This document shows positions 11,528 to 22,435 of a stretch of DNA of 64,000 nt, piece after piece. How positions within the stretch are numbered: the first letter of the stretch is position 1; each line of letters opens with the position of its first letter. The notes under the pieces are model-generated. The model had not been told where the DNA came from. It saw only the letters and a list, made by a program, of their open reading frames with translations, and did no database searches. The stretch is taken from positions 1 to 64,000 of the forward strand of contig KV424050.1 in the NCBI GenBank assembly GCA_001632435.1, given 5' to 3'. The stretch comes from Calocera cornea HHB12733 (Eukaryota > Basidiomycota > Dacrymycetes > Dacrymycetales > Dacrymycetaceae). A program made the translations under genes and the position numbers.

Positions 11528-12179
11528 GACCCTCTCCCCGGCGGGCCATTCGGACAGCTTGCGAAGCTGCTTCCAACATTCTACACAACCGTCTGTGCCC
11601 CCCCCCCCCTCTCTGGACGTGGTTGGCCACTCTCTTCCCCTCTTTGGCACTTACAGCACCATATGGCCTCCAGCAGGCACGGCACGACGAGAAGGACAAT
11701 AACGTCTGCGACGGCAGCCTGCCATGCTAGACCAAAGACAAGGACCAGCCTTGGCCCTATCCCATCCCGTCAATGCCTTTGACCTCAAGCAGCCTTCAGC
11801 ATTCGTCCAATCCTCTTAATGCAGCCACTCCCACCACATCGACGCGCGAGGCTGTGGATACGAAAGGCGAATGAGGGGTTCAGGATGTTCAAGAGGGCGG
11901 GTAGAATGAGGACGAGGACACTGACGAGCAGGGCTAGGGTCAGTCGGCTACATGCTCTGACGCCGTGTTTGTCTGACTCACCGCAGTAGGTAGACGCACT
12001 CATTCCCATGCAGAGTAGGCGTACCGCGGCCACTACCCGGCTGCACTACGACCGCCAGCTGGATGGTGTACGTACCACACCTCGGCCACAGGCGTCTCGA
12101 CCTTTCGAAACCCGCCAAGCCGCTGTTGCACCATGATCTCCTTACAGACCACCGATCCAGCACTCCCTTGGGCACGCTG
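11528..12179. other. No supportable gene
   Basis: Low-information sequence lies between the 14-bp array and the decayed helicase. A 10-C homopolymer run is present near 11600. No gene was recognised. Confidence 0.3.
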
Positions 12180-13260
12180 GACTCGTCTATGTCCAGCGTT
12201 ATTGAAGCCGTTGCCCACGAGCTCAATCAGCGTCAGCGCACAATGCAGCCGAGCATCACCTCGCCGCTGGCCAGCCTCGAGCTCCGCCCCAAGGCATCCC
12301 CGCGGTGGTTGGGGACCTCATCCCCCTCGGCATCCTGCGCGAGATGCGGGGCGAGCCCCGAGCCATCTTTGGCTCGTGCGAGCAGTCGTTCTCTTGTCCC
12401 CCTTCACTCCCGCAGGAGCTCGGCGTCCTGCCCATCGCCAGGGACACAGCGGTCAGTGCGGCCATTGCCCGGGGGGCAAGCAACATGCGCTGATTGTGTT
12501 TGTCTCTCCGACCGTCATGCTGCACGATCAGACCGGATTCCAGCTGACGGCCGATTCCAGCTCACACCTGGCGTGCCGCACGTCGTTCCCGCCTGGCTTC
12601 CTTGTCCTGAGCATCGAGGAGGCATGCACCCCGACGTTTGCAGCTTGGCTTGTGCCTAACGCTGAGCATGGGATCGTCTCCCACATCTCTTTTGACAAGA
12701 CCTGCCAGTTGCTCACCAGCCCTGCCTGCCGTCCCGCCCTCAATTGCTTCGACTTCTTCTCCGTCGCCAAGCTCCAGGTGGTACTGCTCACCGCGACGCT
12801 TCGATCGCCCACAAATTGGCCCTCCCCGACAAGATTGCGTGGCAGTGTAACTCGGTGTACATCCTTGGCGCGCCCTGCACCGCCCACACTGGGCTGCGGC
12901 TCGGCCCTGTGCGCACGGACGACACCCTTGAGCTAGTCGCAGTGCATGTCCGCTGGGCTCTCTCCATCAGAGCGGGGCATCGTCATTGCGCGCCCCAAGT
13001 AAGGCCTACCAGTGCTTGCCTCCCAACTGCATGTGCACGTGTACATTGGCAATGCCCGCAGCCCGGCGCGCAGGGTCACTGAGCAGGCACGGATGGCAGG
13101 TACTGGCACGCATGACTCGTCAACACCTTGGCCATCGCGCAGGGCATCGACCACGGTGCGGCGAGCTAAGTCATCTTTGGTGAGCTCCTCCACGGCATCA
13201 CCTCGCTAGCGCAAGGTGGCGGTCGCAACATCCCCAGCTGCAATGTTACTCCCTTCCACT
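12180..13260 (+). pseudogene. Decayed RecQ-like SF2 DNA helicase
   Basis: Remnants of helicase motifs appear in the correct order on the plus strand but in changing frames. They are: a possible Walker A remnant (PGGKQHALIVF, near 12470), motif Ia (VFVSPTVMLHDQ, about 12500-12530), motif Ib (FLVLSIEEACTP, about 12600), a degraded motif II (HISFDKTCQLLTS where DExH would be expected, about 12690), motif III (VVLLTATL, about 12780), motif V (LAIAQGIDHGAA, about 13130) and motif VI (SLAQGGGR, about 13205). This order is that of RecQ-type helicases, such as those carried by fungal subtelomeres and some transposons. Stops, frame changes and loss of the DExH acid pair show that it is inactive. The N-terminal limit is uncertain. 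Confidence 0.55.
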
Positions 13261-13349
13261 CTGGCATTACCAACGGGCAGGGTCATCCGGGCCAGAGGAC
13301 AGTCGCCCTGCCAAACGGCCCATCGGGAGGGTTCCCCTTCCACCCTCGG

Positions 13350-13800
13350 GCAAGCAATCACAGAGCACGCGCACACGCAGGAGCAGGAGCAGGAGATCAA
13401 GCACCGGACGTTCTTCCCCTTCGAGCCTTCGCTCGAGACCGTCCACCCATGAAAGTCTTGTGACAGGTGTTTACCGGCTCGCGCGTTCCGGCAGCGCGCG
13501 GTCCAGCAATCACATAGTCGCGCAGTCCAGCAACCACATAGTACGCGCAGGACCAGCAGCAACAGCAATCTGTTGTGGACCAGACGCTTTAGCATTTCGA
13601 ACGAAGGCAGAACATGCCCGCTCGCGCGTTCCCGCAGCGCGGTGTCAAGCAATCACAGATTATGCGCAGGAGCAGCAGCAGCAGCAGCAATTTGTCAAGG
13701 ACCAGACCCTTTCCTGTCTCGAACAAAGGCTCGAGATCTTCCACCCAGCAGAGTATCGTGACAAGCCGTGCCGGCTCACGCATTCCCGCAGCGCGGATCA
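13350..13800. repeat. Three diverged tandem copies of a ~150-bp unit
   Basis: Three copies begin near 13357, 13508 and 13652, each with CAATCACA followed by a CGCAGGA/CAGCAG-rich stretch. Each continues into a segment ending near CTCGAGA..TCCACCCA and CGTTCC(G/C)GCAGCGCG. Each copy contains a short CAG-like microsatellite (Gln-rich when translated). The spacing is about 145-150 bp. The unit directly follows the decayed helicase and may be part of the same former gene or element. Confidence 0.55.
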
Positions 13801-14509
13801 GCCCACACCACTGCCGCAGCGCCAGTCTCACAACTCTCCCTTGAAATGTGCGCTACACTCCGGCCCCGCCTTCAATCCGCTGCCCCAGAACGCCGTGCCC
13901 GGGGTTAGGACCGGAAAGGAAAGGTCTAGAAGGACTTAATCAATCAAGGAGGGACATGTGCCGGTCGACGTCATCTGCTACAACTGTGCCTGGCCTTGAC
14001 AGTGACCTCCTCCGCACATCCTCCCGGCTGCTGCAAAGGAAAACGCCCACCCTCCTCGGCACGGTCAAGATCCTCGTCTTCATCGTCCAAACTCGATTGG
14101 CCATGTTCAACGCTGCCCTCTGCAGACTGGACGCCCCCGAGCAAGAGATTGACAACATGAGGGCTGATCTCACTGAATTCGGCAAATGACTCTGCCCGGT
14201 TCTCTATATACTTCTTCAGCCTCTTCCGCTCGCTCGGTCGTTATCGAATACGGACTGGCTCTAGTTCATCTTCTTATCATTTACAATCAGCCCACTGTTA
14301 TTGAACCCATAGTGCACGATAAGGCGGGAGCAATGCGGCCAGTGGGATTGCCTCCCCTGATGTGCCCCCTCCCCTCTTGCTACCGAGCGCAGCGGCGCAT
14401 GCAACCATAGGTAGAGCAGATCATGTACCATGTGGGCTGCAATTGAAGGATTTGTGACACTTTTATTCTGTGCTCTGCACTGAGGAAATCAAGAATGGAG
14501 GAAAGGCTA
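13801..14509. other. No recognised gene
   Basis: A plus-strand frame at 13848-14189 ends with a helix-like segment (RLDAPEQEIDNMRADL), but it has no recognised domain and its beginning is not supported. It may be the tail of the same decayed element as the helicase remnant. Confidence 0.25.
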
Positions 14510-14770
14510 AAGGGAAGCAACTGCGAAGCGGAAGTAACCTATCAAGAGGCAAGCAGTCAAACAGAAGCAAATTGTGATATGGAAGCAAATGTTTAGCGGA
14601 ATCAAATAAGGCCCATACAAATCTCTGTGCGCAAACAAGACACGAAGCGGAAGCACAATGCTTGGCGGATGCAAATCTGGACCCTGAATCGAATGCCTTG
14701 ACGGAAGCAAACATAGCTGTGGCGGTGACAGTCTGCGGAAGCAAATGTAATACGGAGGCAAGCCCGCATC
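14510..14770. repeat. Degenerate array of GGAAGCAAAT-type motifs
   Basis: About ten imperfect copies of the motif (C)GGAAGCAAAT lie within 260 bp. They are spaced roughly 20-30 bp apart and separated by TGCGG, ATGC or TAGCGG-like spacers. Examples include GGAAGCAAATGT near 14582 and 14736. The pattern looks like an old minisatellite. No protein is supported in either strand. Confidence 0.5.
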
Positions 14771-15261
14771 ACGCTTTATTCCTCAGAAGCTCGCGAAGCT
14801 AGCAGTGGCAGTGAACCCCCAAAACGCCGAGTGGTGCGTCGAACCCCCGAGATGCCGGTATGCCCCAACGTTCCTTGTGGCAGTTGAAGACGGTGTCGCC
14901 GGCTCTTTCATCCTGACGGCTTTCCGACTTCCCACCGACAAGCATTCTAATTTCAACGGTAGCTCCCGCCCATTGATCAGCGAGATGTTGTGGTGGTCAT
15001 TCTTCAAATCATCAATGTGCTGCAATCACGATGATGTAGAAGTACTGATACAGCTGTTCGTTGTTGTGCTTCTGAACCACTTCACTGAGTATATCGGCAC
15101 CTATCCGACTGTCATCACCAATGCCAATGCCAAGTCAACGTGCGATGCACAGAAGCAGTGGGGCCGAGTTCTGGTGCACATGTACTGTACCTGTCCATGT
15201 TATTATCGCGATTGATGCCTACCCGCAGAGCCCCATAACGCACTTTTATTACAGTCTCAAG

Positions 15262-16762
15262 ATGGTCTCTTTGTATCCGACTGAGCTCAAACAATATTTA
15301 CGAAGACATTTGGATGTGACAATTGCTCTGGAATCACATCTTTCACACCCACTTGCTCTAGGAGTACAGCCTTACAAGCTCCCCCCCCTCTTGCTTGGAC
15401 AATACCCCCTGGTCTCTACCTGGTATCACCAATTGTCTGCTACCCCGAGGGTTTCAGGAGGATGGAGTCACCCTTCAGATTTCCTCTGAGAGGAAAGAAG
15501 ATTGCCCCGTCGTTGGGCTTGACGTGCGCCTGCGGCGAGCGCATGCAGCATTGTTTGAGAAACTACTCGAGATCGTAGATGATGCCGCCTCATCGGATCG
15601 TCCAGGCAACGCAACGGCGTCTTCGACGCGTCTCTGTGAAGTGCTATGGGTAAGTAAGTGAGAAACGGACACAGTCACACTGGATGCAATAGTAACGACC
15701 ACCTTCATGCGCAGGATGTCACCTTCAAGTCAGCGAAGGCGTTCGGCATGCCATTGTCACCGAGGCTGGCTGTGCGTTTGCTCACGGACCTTGTGCGGCT
15801 ACATACAGTCATCAACGCGACAGACGAATCTCCTACAGCTCTGATCAAAAATCCCCTTCTACCGCCTGAAATTGCGGACTACATAGTAGGCCGAATACCT
15901 TCTTTCTGGCGAAATTCTTCTGTGATGAAACTCGAGCTGTCCTCACACCTGTGGCTCCCGAGTCAAGACCATCGTAACTCGCACCTCCGCAACTTAATTG
16001 AAGGGGATGCAGAGAACCTTTTCTCCAACACAATCTCATCATTTCACGCACTCGATTTCAAACGAGCTTCTCGAGACGCTGTGCAGCTATATCTGGCTGA
16101 CATTTGGGAACCTTGGGTACGTGGCCGCCACGATGCTTGCACAATCGCGTACTGAAGCTCTTACTCAAGGTGGAAATACTCTTACAGTTCTTCCTGGCGC
16201 GATCTGAGCCATCGACAAACATGCTGAAGTGGCTATGTGATTACATCAGTATTAGCCAGGATGTTCTTCAGGCATGCCAGTCGACTTCCGACCTGGTTAC
16301 AATCCGTCTACCTCTCCCTAGGTTCCTAATACCGTGTGGGACTTTGCCTGGATATGAACTTATGCACTTCGAGGCATATCCACATATGCCCCCCCCACCA
16401 CATATCGACCCTCAACAGTTTCTGGCGATTCTCTCCGAAACGGGCATTGTCACACGACAAGCGAGTTCTGACCCAACGGAGGCGCGCATATGCAAGGCAA
16501 GCACACTTGTGGTACAGACTCTACATTGCATGCACAATGATACACAAGATTGACAATCTCTGTACAGAGCAGTCTACTCAGCGCATTTGAACGGAAGGAT
16601 GGAGATGATCTACCGGAGAGTGTATGGAAGTCGATCATGCCTGTCATAGGCGAGGCACGCCAAGCTCCCGCTGCCAGTGCGAGAATTCTGGCAGTGTGCC
16701 CCGATCCGCTTCTTGTACCGTTCGGTTTGAGATATCGATTACGCACAGCAGATTTACTATAG
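15262..16762 (+). CDS. Unrecognised multi-exon protein, possibly broken
   Basis: A chain of protein-like pieces runs along the plus strand. The first, about 15262-15410, reads YPTELKQYLRRHLDVTIALE. After a frame change near 15440 the next reads GLDVRLRRAHAALFEKLLE up to a GTAAGT donor at 15653. The acceptor is at about 15714, followed by SAKAFGMPLSPRLAVRLL to a GTACGT donor at 16118. The acceptor is at about 16158, followed by LLLKVEILLQFFLARSEP to a stop at 16554 or, across a possible short intron, to LLVPFGLRYRLRTADLL ending at 16762. The helical character and the LxVPFxxRYxL segment are faintly like the pre-catalytic region of HECT ubiquitin ligases, but I cannot assign a family. The frame change near 15440 may be an unmarked intron or a mutation. 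Confidence 0.4.
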
Positions 16763-17162
16763 TAACTGATACAACGCCCAGTACACGGAGTCAACTTGCA
16801 CAGTCAACCTGCGCCGTACTGCAATCCACGCCAATCCTCTCTCATGGTCCCTGCTTAAAGGCCGTCTCGCGTGGCCTGTACAGACTCTGCCAGTGTGAAT
16901 GAAAGATTGTGCACTCTGAGGCACACACATGTAGGACCCATATCACCAGACTTGACGGAGTAACAAAGCGCTTCGCAGAGCAACAATCATATTCCGGTTG
17001 ATCATTTCTGGTCAGGTGATGTGTTGAGGCTGAGCGCATAGTGGGAAGTCATGGGTTGGGATGCGTAGTAATGGACACAAAGGGACGGGACTGTTTCTAC
17101 ATTTCATCAATGAATTCCCACACTGGTAGGTGTACACAGACAATACAGTATAACCCCATTGG
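16763..17162. other. No supportable gene
   Basis: Nothing recognisable lies between the hypothetical gene and the second copy of the 583-bp duplication. Confidence 0.4.
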
Positions 17163-17745
17163 CAACTCACGGACAGATTGCAGTGGCTCTCCAAGTCCGT
17201 CGGCGCCTTCAGCTGGAGGTGTGGGTGAAGAAAGTATCTTCCCCTCTGTAAGTGATGTGTAAGCCAGATCACCCAAGTGCCCGCCCAGCTGTCGCTTCAC
17301 TCGATGGGAACATTGGGGTGTTGACATTATTGGTTCGCAAATGGTTTGCTTCCTCACGCAATTAAGTTGAACATCAAAGCTACAAGCTCAGCAACTGAGT
17401 CGCTGTGTACATCTGACACTGTGCAGTCTCCGCCCTGCCTCCTGATGATCCAAACCTTGTCCGGCAACGCCGAACCACCGTGGAAACCACTATGGCGCGT
17501 GCCGCTTTGGTCCCCCCTCAGAGGTAAGCCTGCGTTGACCCGCAAACGGGCACGCACCTTGCTGTCCCGTGGCAGCCAGGCACCCGAGGTCGAGCAATTG
17601 CAAGCCAGCCGCAGATAGTAGTAGTCGAACGTAGCATATCTGTACGCAGATGGTACCGGTGCAATACAAGGCGCTTGGGTTGGGATGACTGAATACTGTT
17701 TCCGCTCGAACACCCGATTCCTGTGACACATAGCGTATGCACGGG
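17163..17745 (-). repeat. 583-bp duplicated sequence, copy B
   Basis: This is the direct repeat of 6994-7576. The minus-strand frame corresponds to copy A but is broken by a one-base loss near 17365 (copy A reads LSCVRKQTIREP where copy B stops after FNLIA). Copy B's frame extends further upstream, into 18100, with more coherent residues (RDGRWDWFCALAFGGSGE, ARRHLWQVVVHINERA). Copy B may therefore retain more of the source gene. Many differences between the copies change amino acids, as expected for non-functional sequence. No known family was recognised. Confidence 0.6.
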
Positions 17746-18019
17746 CTCGTTCGTTAATGTGCACAACCACCTGCCAAAGATGTCTACGGGCGCCAATCTC
17801 GCCGGAGCCTCCGAAGGCAAGGGCGCAGAACCAGTCCCAGCGGCCGTCCCTGAGGCTGGGGTACCGCATCAATGTGCGGCCGGACATTTCATCATTCGCC
17901 GAGTTCAGGGCTCGGCCGCCAAAGGAAATGCACGCGGGGCGGAGCCCTGACTGGACAGCCATTTGGGATTTGGGCGGCGTGCGTGCACTGCGTCCGAGAG
18001 TGTCATCATTCGGGAAAGC

Positions 18020-18260
18020 TTCTGCGGTTCTCGCTATACCACATCTGACCGACAATCTGAGCGATATGAAGCTGAAGAAACCGGCGGCTGAAGCACTCAA
18101 GTTGTTTGCAGAGAACAGTAGTCTATCGTACGTTCTTGGTCAAGGTATGCTATCCCTCCACGGCTGACCCGACTTTGCTGAGTCATATCGCAGCGTACTG
18201 GCAGAGCCGTGCTCGCCGCACGGGAGCAAATTGAAGGCCGAAGCCTATTATTGAGTGTGA
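18020..18260 (+). pseudogene. TOG-domain (XMAP215/Stu2) fragment, copy 3
   Basis: The plus strand reads ASAVLAIPHLTDNLSDMKLK, then KPAAEALKLFAENSSLSYVL ending GQ. This matches copy 2 residue for residue at most core positions. A donor GTATGC follows at about 18144 and an AG at about 18192, at the same place as in copy 2. The second exon starts AYWQSRARR and loses similarity quickly. It sits just beside the 583-bp duplicate copy B, which is read on the opposite strand. It is a truncated gene fragment. Confidence 0.5.
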
Positions 18261-18310
18261 TTACAAGAATTGTACGGTTGCAGACGCTATACAGGGGAGT
18301 CAATGCGCTC

Positions 18311-20380
18311 CTAGTTCTTTCCCTTCCCCTTCTTCTTCACCACCGTCTTGAAGTTCCAGTCAGGACTAGCGGGCTTCGGCTGCGTTTTAACCACTGCGAG
18401 AAAGCTTGTCAGCAAGGTGGCTCGCAGGTGACGTGGTGATCAAAGCTTACCATCCGCCAGAGACGTCTTTACGGCAGCACTTGTCGAGCCACCCTTCTTC
18501 GTAGAAGCGTCCAATTTCCGCTTAGCAATAAACTCTGCGGCGAACCTTCGCCCGTCCAGAGTTGAGCTATTGCCATAGATCGATTCTTGGATGATCTCAA
18601 CCACGGCAGGGGAGGGATCGAGAGAGAAAGAAAGTAGCATCTGCATATACTCGTCCACTACAGGATACGTCAGTGACGAAAATCGCACCGGCAAAGATTT
18701 CTCACCGTTAACACCACTGTTCAGCCCTTTGAGCGAGTCCCTGAGCCACCTGAGGAATTCAAGGGATGGTACAAGCACATCCACGTCCCCTGGGGCAGGA
18801 GAAGCAGCCTTCGCAGGAGTCTTGGCAAGCTGGGTTGCGGGGACACTGCGAACCGCAGCCACAACAGGGGTCGCGGCAGTGGCAGGACGAATGGCAGCGG
18901 CTGATGCTTGTGTGACTGTCGCCGGCCGGATGGGCGCGACTCCGGGTGCTGCAGCAACCTTTCCTCCTGGACCGACGGTAGACCACACTCCACCGACAGG
19001 CGAAGACGTTTTCGCGCTATCAGCATATCCTCTCTTGGCAGCGGCAGCGGCTGGAAGTCCCTGGCTGGCGGCAGCCGTAACAGCGGCGGCAGCAGCCAGA
19101 GACTTTCTCTTCTCCTCCTCTTCCTGAATTTCCTTCAATGTCTTCTTGGGAGCCGGCCCAGTCTTCGACCACGGAGCAACGACGGCAGGAGCCTCAGGAG
19201 CCGGAGCCGGGGCGCGAGAGGCAGCTGGAGCGGCCAAGCCCCAGGACTGAGTCACAGGAACTGATTCTTCCACTGCGGGGCTAGCGGGTACGGCGGCGGC
19301 GCGCTTGGCACGCTCAGCCTTCTCTGCAGCTTTCCTTGCCTCGGCCTTGCGGGCCTCGGCTTCCTGAATCTGGCGCAACGACGTGGCAGCTCCAGCCTTG
19401 ACTTTCTCGTCCACGGGAGAAGCAGTGGTGGCCCAAGGAGCGGGTTTGGGGACGACAGCAGCGGAAGGGGGAGTTGGCACGGTGACGACAGGTGCTGCAG
19501 GCGAGACAGCCGTCATGGGAGATGCTATTGAGGCGGCAACAGCAGCAACTGGCGCAGCGATACTAACCGAGGCAGGCGAAGTCACTGTCGCCTTGGTCTC
19601 CGGCGTCGTCGAAAATGGCTTGGGTGGGCTCTGGATGAGAGATTCGCCACGGGGACGAGCGATAGGAGCAGGCGCTTTGGGAGATGTGATGGTAGATTCG
19701 GTGCTGAGCGGTTCAGAATCCACAATTAATGAAGGCTGTGCTTGTTCGGTGCTCTCGGTTGCTTCTGTGACAGATGGCGCCGTTCTTGTGCCTTGTTCCG
19801 TTAGATACTCAGGTTCAGGTGTGAGTTCGGCCTGAGAATGCTGCGCAGGAAGAGATGCCCAATGCTCCTGCTGGTAGGACTGCGTTTGCCAAGACGTCTG
19901 CTGAGTTTGCTGTAGCTCCTGGAGGGGTTCCTGCTGGCCGAAAGATAGGCTGTGTTGGAACTGCTGAGACTGTATCTCATATGGCGAACGAGGACTAGTG
20001 ACTTGCGGGCTAGAGGAGATGATCGCGGGATCGAAGTTGTGCTGCATGGGCGTAGGCTGCTGGTATTGAATCTGCGGACCCGGTCCCCAAGGAGAAGCAG
20101 GGCCCTGCTGCTGTTGCTGCATTTGGATGGGAAAACCGTGATTCGACTCGATCGGTGTGCCTTGCACGGGCGATTGAAATCTGGGACCATAATTGGCGGC
20201 ATTCATGGACGGCATGTACTGCTGTTGGTCCATGGGATGCGGGAGGAGGTTGGCCGACTCGGACAGCATACGCTGCAAATTTCCGATAGGAGCATTGGTG
20301 GAATCGTACAGCGAGTCGCGGTTCATAGCACCATTCGAGTACCCAATGCGTTGAAGTGGTGCACCAGGGGCGAGGGCCTG

Positions 20381-20411
<31 letters not shown>

Positions 20412-22435
20412 TGTTGGACAAGAAGCGCCTCGCGACGGAGGAAGTCGTCCCTCTCCCGCTGCCTGGCCCTTTCGCGCTCCAACGCCGACGATCCAATAGT
20501 GCCAAATGGACTCGAATCAGACGCATACAGCGTATCGATCGTGTGACGGGGCGATGGTTGCCTGATAGAAGAGGGGACTACGGGACTGATCGGTCCAAAG
20601 TTATCCAAGGATGTTTGTCGCTGAGGAATTCCGTACCCTGCTTGTTGGCTAACAATAGGCGAAGACGCAAAAGCATCCATGTTGCTGTAGTTCGGCGTGC
20701 CGTAGATGGGATTGACGTGAGATTCCAGGGTGGTGGGTGACTGAATTGAGAAGGACTGAGGGATCGACTGAGGTGCAGGTCCCAAATTGGGAGGGGCGCG
20801 AGGAGGAATAACGGAAAGGAACAGGTTGGGTGCGGAACCAGTACGACGCTTGAGCTCGTACAGTGGTTCCAGTACATCGTCGCCATCACGGCGCAGCAGT
20901 AGATCTTCGGGGAAGTAGTTGCCCTCATACCATTCTTGCATCGTTGGAGCCGCAAAAGGGCCCTGCATGGCGCCGGTGGGATCCTTGTAGTACCAATTGA
21001 TATTCTCCGGTGATATGCTGCTAGTCGAGGTAGTGCGAGGAATATCGGGACTCGGTCCACCTCGATTGCTATCCATACCCAGACCGACGCTCCGCTGGTC
21101 TACCGACATCGAGAGACTGCTCATGCTAGCGTTGATGCCATTCATGCCGGGATCGGTGGCGTACGACCGTGCCATGGGTTCGGGCGACGGAGACAGGGGG
21201 ATTCCGGAGTTCGAAGACATGTCCACCGGCGCTTGGTGCATATTTGCCGCATGCTCAGAGCCGGTTTCCTCAGGTATAAGCCCGTCGTCTCCCGATCCAT
21301 GTCGCGCCGGGAGGCCGCCACCAGTACTCCAAACGACAGTGGCATTACCGGTGCCCTCGATGTTGCCAGAACCTTGTCCGAGCGGTCGCCTCCTCTCTCC
21401 GAAGGCAGAGCTGGTGCTAGTGCCATTCGCGCCACCGGCATCAGGCAGCTTACGGCGACTCCAGACTCCGTCGTCTCGGCTGGCCCCGCCCCCTAACACG
21501 CCATCGAATGTCCCCATGGCGCGCCGCCCCGTTCCAAGTCCGCCAGGTGTAGGAGGGTTGACAGCGGAGAGCGGTTGACCAAACGATGAGTTACGCGTTC
21601 GCAGTGGGGGGGGCATGTCTGATCACATCAGTTGAGCAACCCCCCTTGAGGAACGATGTATATGCGCACCCGTAGAGCCATCCTCACGCCTCCTCCCACG
21701 AATGGCAGTGCTAAATGCCCCAGTGCTGCCGAATTTCTCCCGCATCGGACTAGCAGGACCACCATCACCAAGCTTCCCGAATGTATCCCTCCTCTCCCTC
21801 GGAGGGCGTTCACCCACAGGCGAGTTGAGCGGGTTGCTTGTCAGAGTGTCAGCGCGGCGGCGAGGCGGCTCAGAGTTGATGGGCCCCGCAAAGAACTGTG
21901 ATGGAGCGGTTAGGAGACAGGCGAACGCGATGACTGGATGCTACGGACGCGGCGCTCCTCATCGTTCCACTCCCTGACCGCCTCGGGCTCACGTCCCTCC
22001 TCCTGAGTCACGCCCTCCCACCTCTCCACATCGATAGGCAGGTCTCCTCTCCCTCCTCCCTCGCGCCAGACAGAAACCATCTGTTCCTTCGAGTACCTGT
22101 ATGACGCGTAAGCTTGAGACAATGTGACGCCACTGGGACGCTGACCTGAACGGACGCCCTCCGTCCTCCTCTAAGCCCATCACAGGCGTAATGGGTCCTT
22201 GACCAAAGTCGCTCAGTATGCTGGAATAGCTCGAGCTACGCGCCTCATTCTCCTGAAGTGCCGCGGCCTGAGCCGCGGTACTAGGTAAGGGAGAGCCCAT
22301 GCTAGCGGCAGGCGAGGTGGACGGCACGCCTGCGCGATCGGACTTGAGTGTCGAGGGAGGTACGGTCGACGTCGGTGTCGAAAGTGGTGCTTTGCGCATC
22401 CATTCTGGGCCGAACTGAAGCGCAGTGGTGGACAT
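18311..22435 (-). CDS. GYF-domain adaptor protein (Smy2/GIGYF-like), 1288 aa
   Basis: Six exons are supported: 22435-22146, 22096-21949, 21895-21670, 21618-18706, 18657-18451 and 18393-18311 (3867 nt in total). The start MSTTALQFGPEWMRK is characteristic of basidiomycete GYF proteins. The GYF domain lies at about residues 427-480 with the signature W-Y-Y..GPF..M..W..NYF (WYYKDPTGAMQGPF). Such domains bind PPG[F/I/L/M/V] proline-rich ligands in mRNA turnover, translation repression and vesicle traffic. Long Gln/Pro/Ala-rich disordered parts follow, with polyQ at about 620-635 and a charged coiled-coil-like Ala/Glu/Lys stretch. The C-terminal segment (LEFLRWLRDSLKGLN..) is conserved, and the basic tail is KKKGKGKN. 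The 48-nt intron at 18658-18705 is in frame without a stop, so the naive ORF hides it; removing it gives GVNVDEYMQMLL. Confidence 0.85.
20378..20416. repeat. CAG/CTG microsatellite inside the GYF gene
   Basis: Interrupted CTG/TTG triplets encode about a dozen consecutive Gln residues on the minus strand. Mixed CAG and CAA codons would limit slippage. The tract lies in a disordered Gln-rich segment well downstream of the GYF domain. Confidence 0.85.

Noticed and set aside
11356..11730. Repetitive proteins encoded across the 14-bp array
   Set aside because: The 14-residue periodicity appears in several frames on both strands, as expected from translating a tandem repeat.
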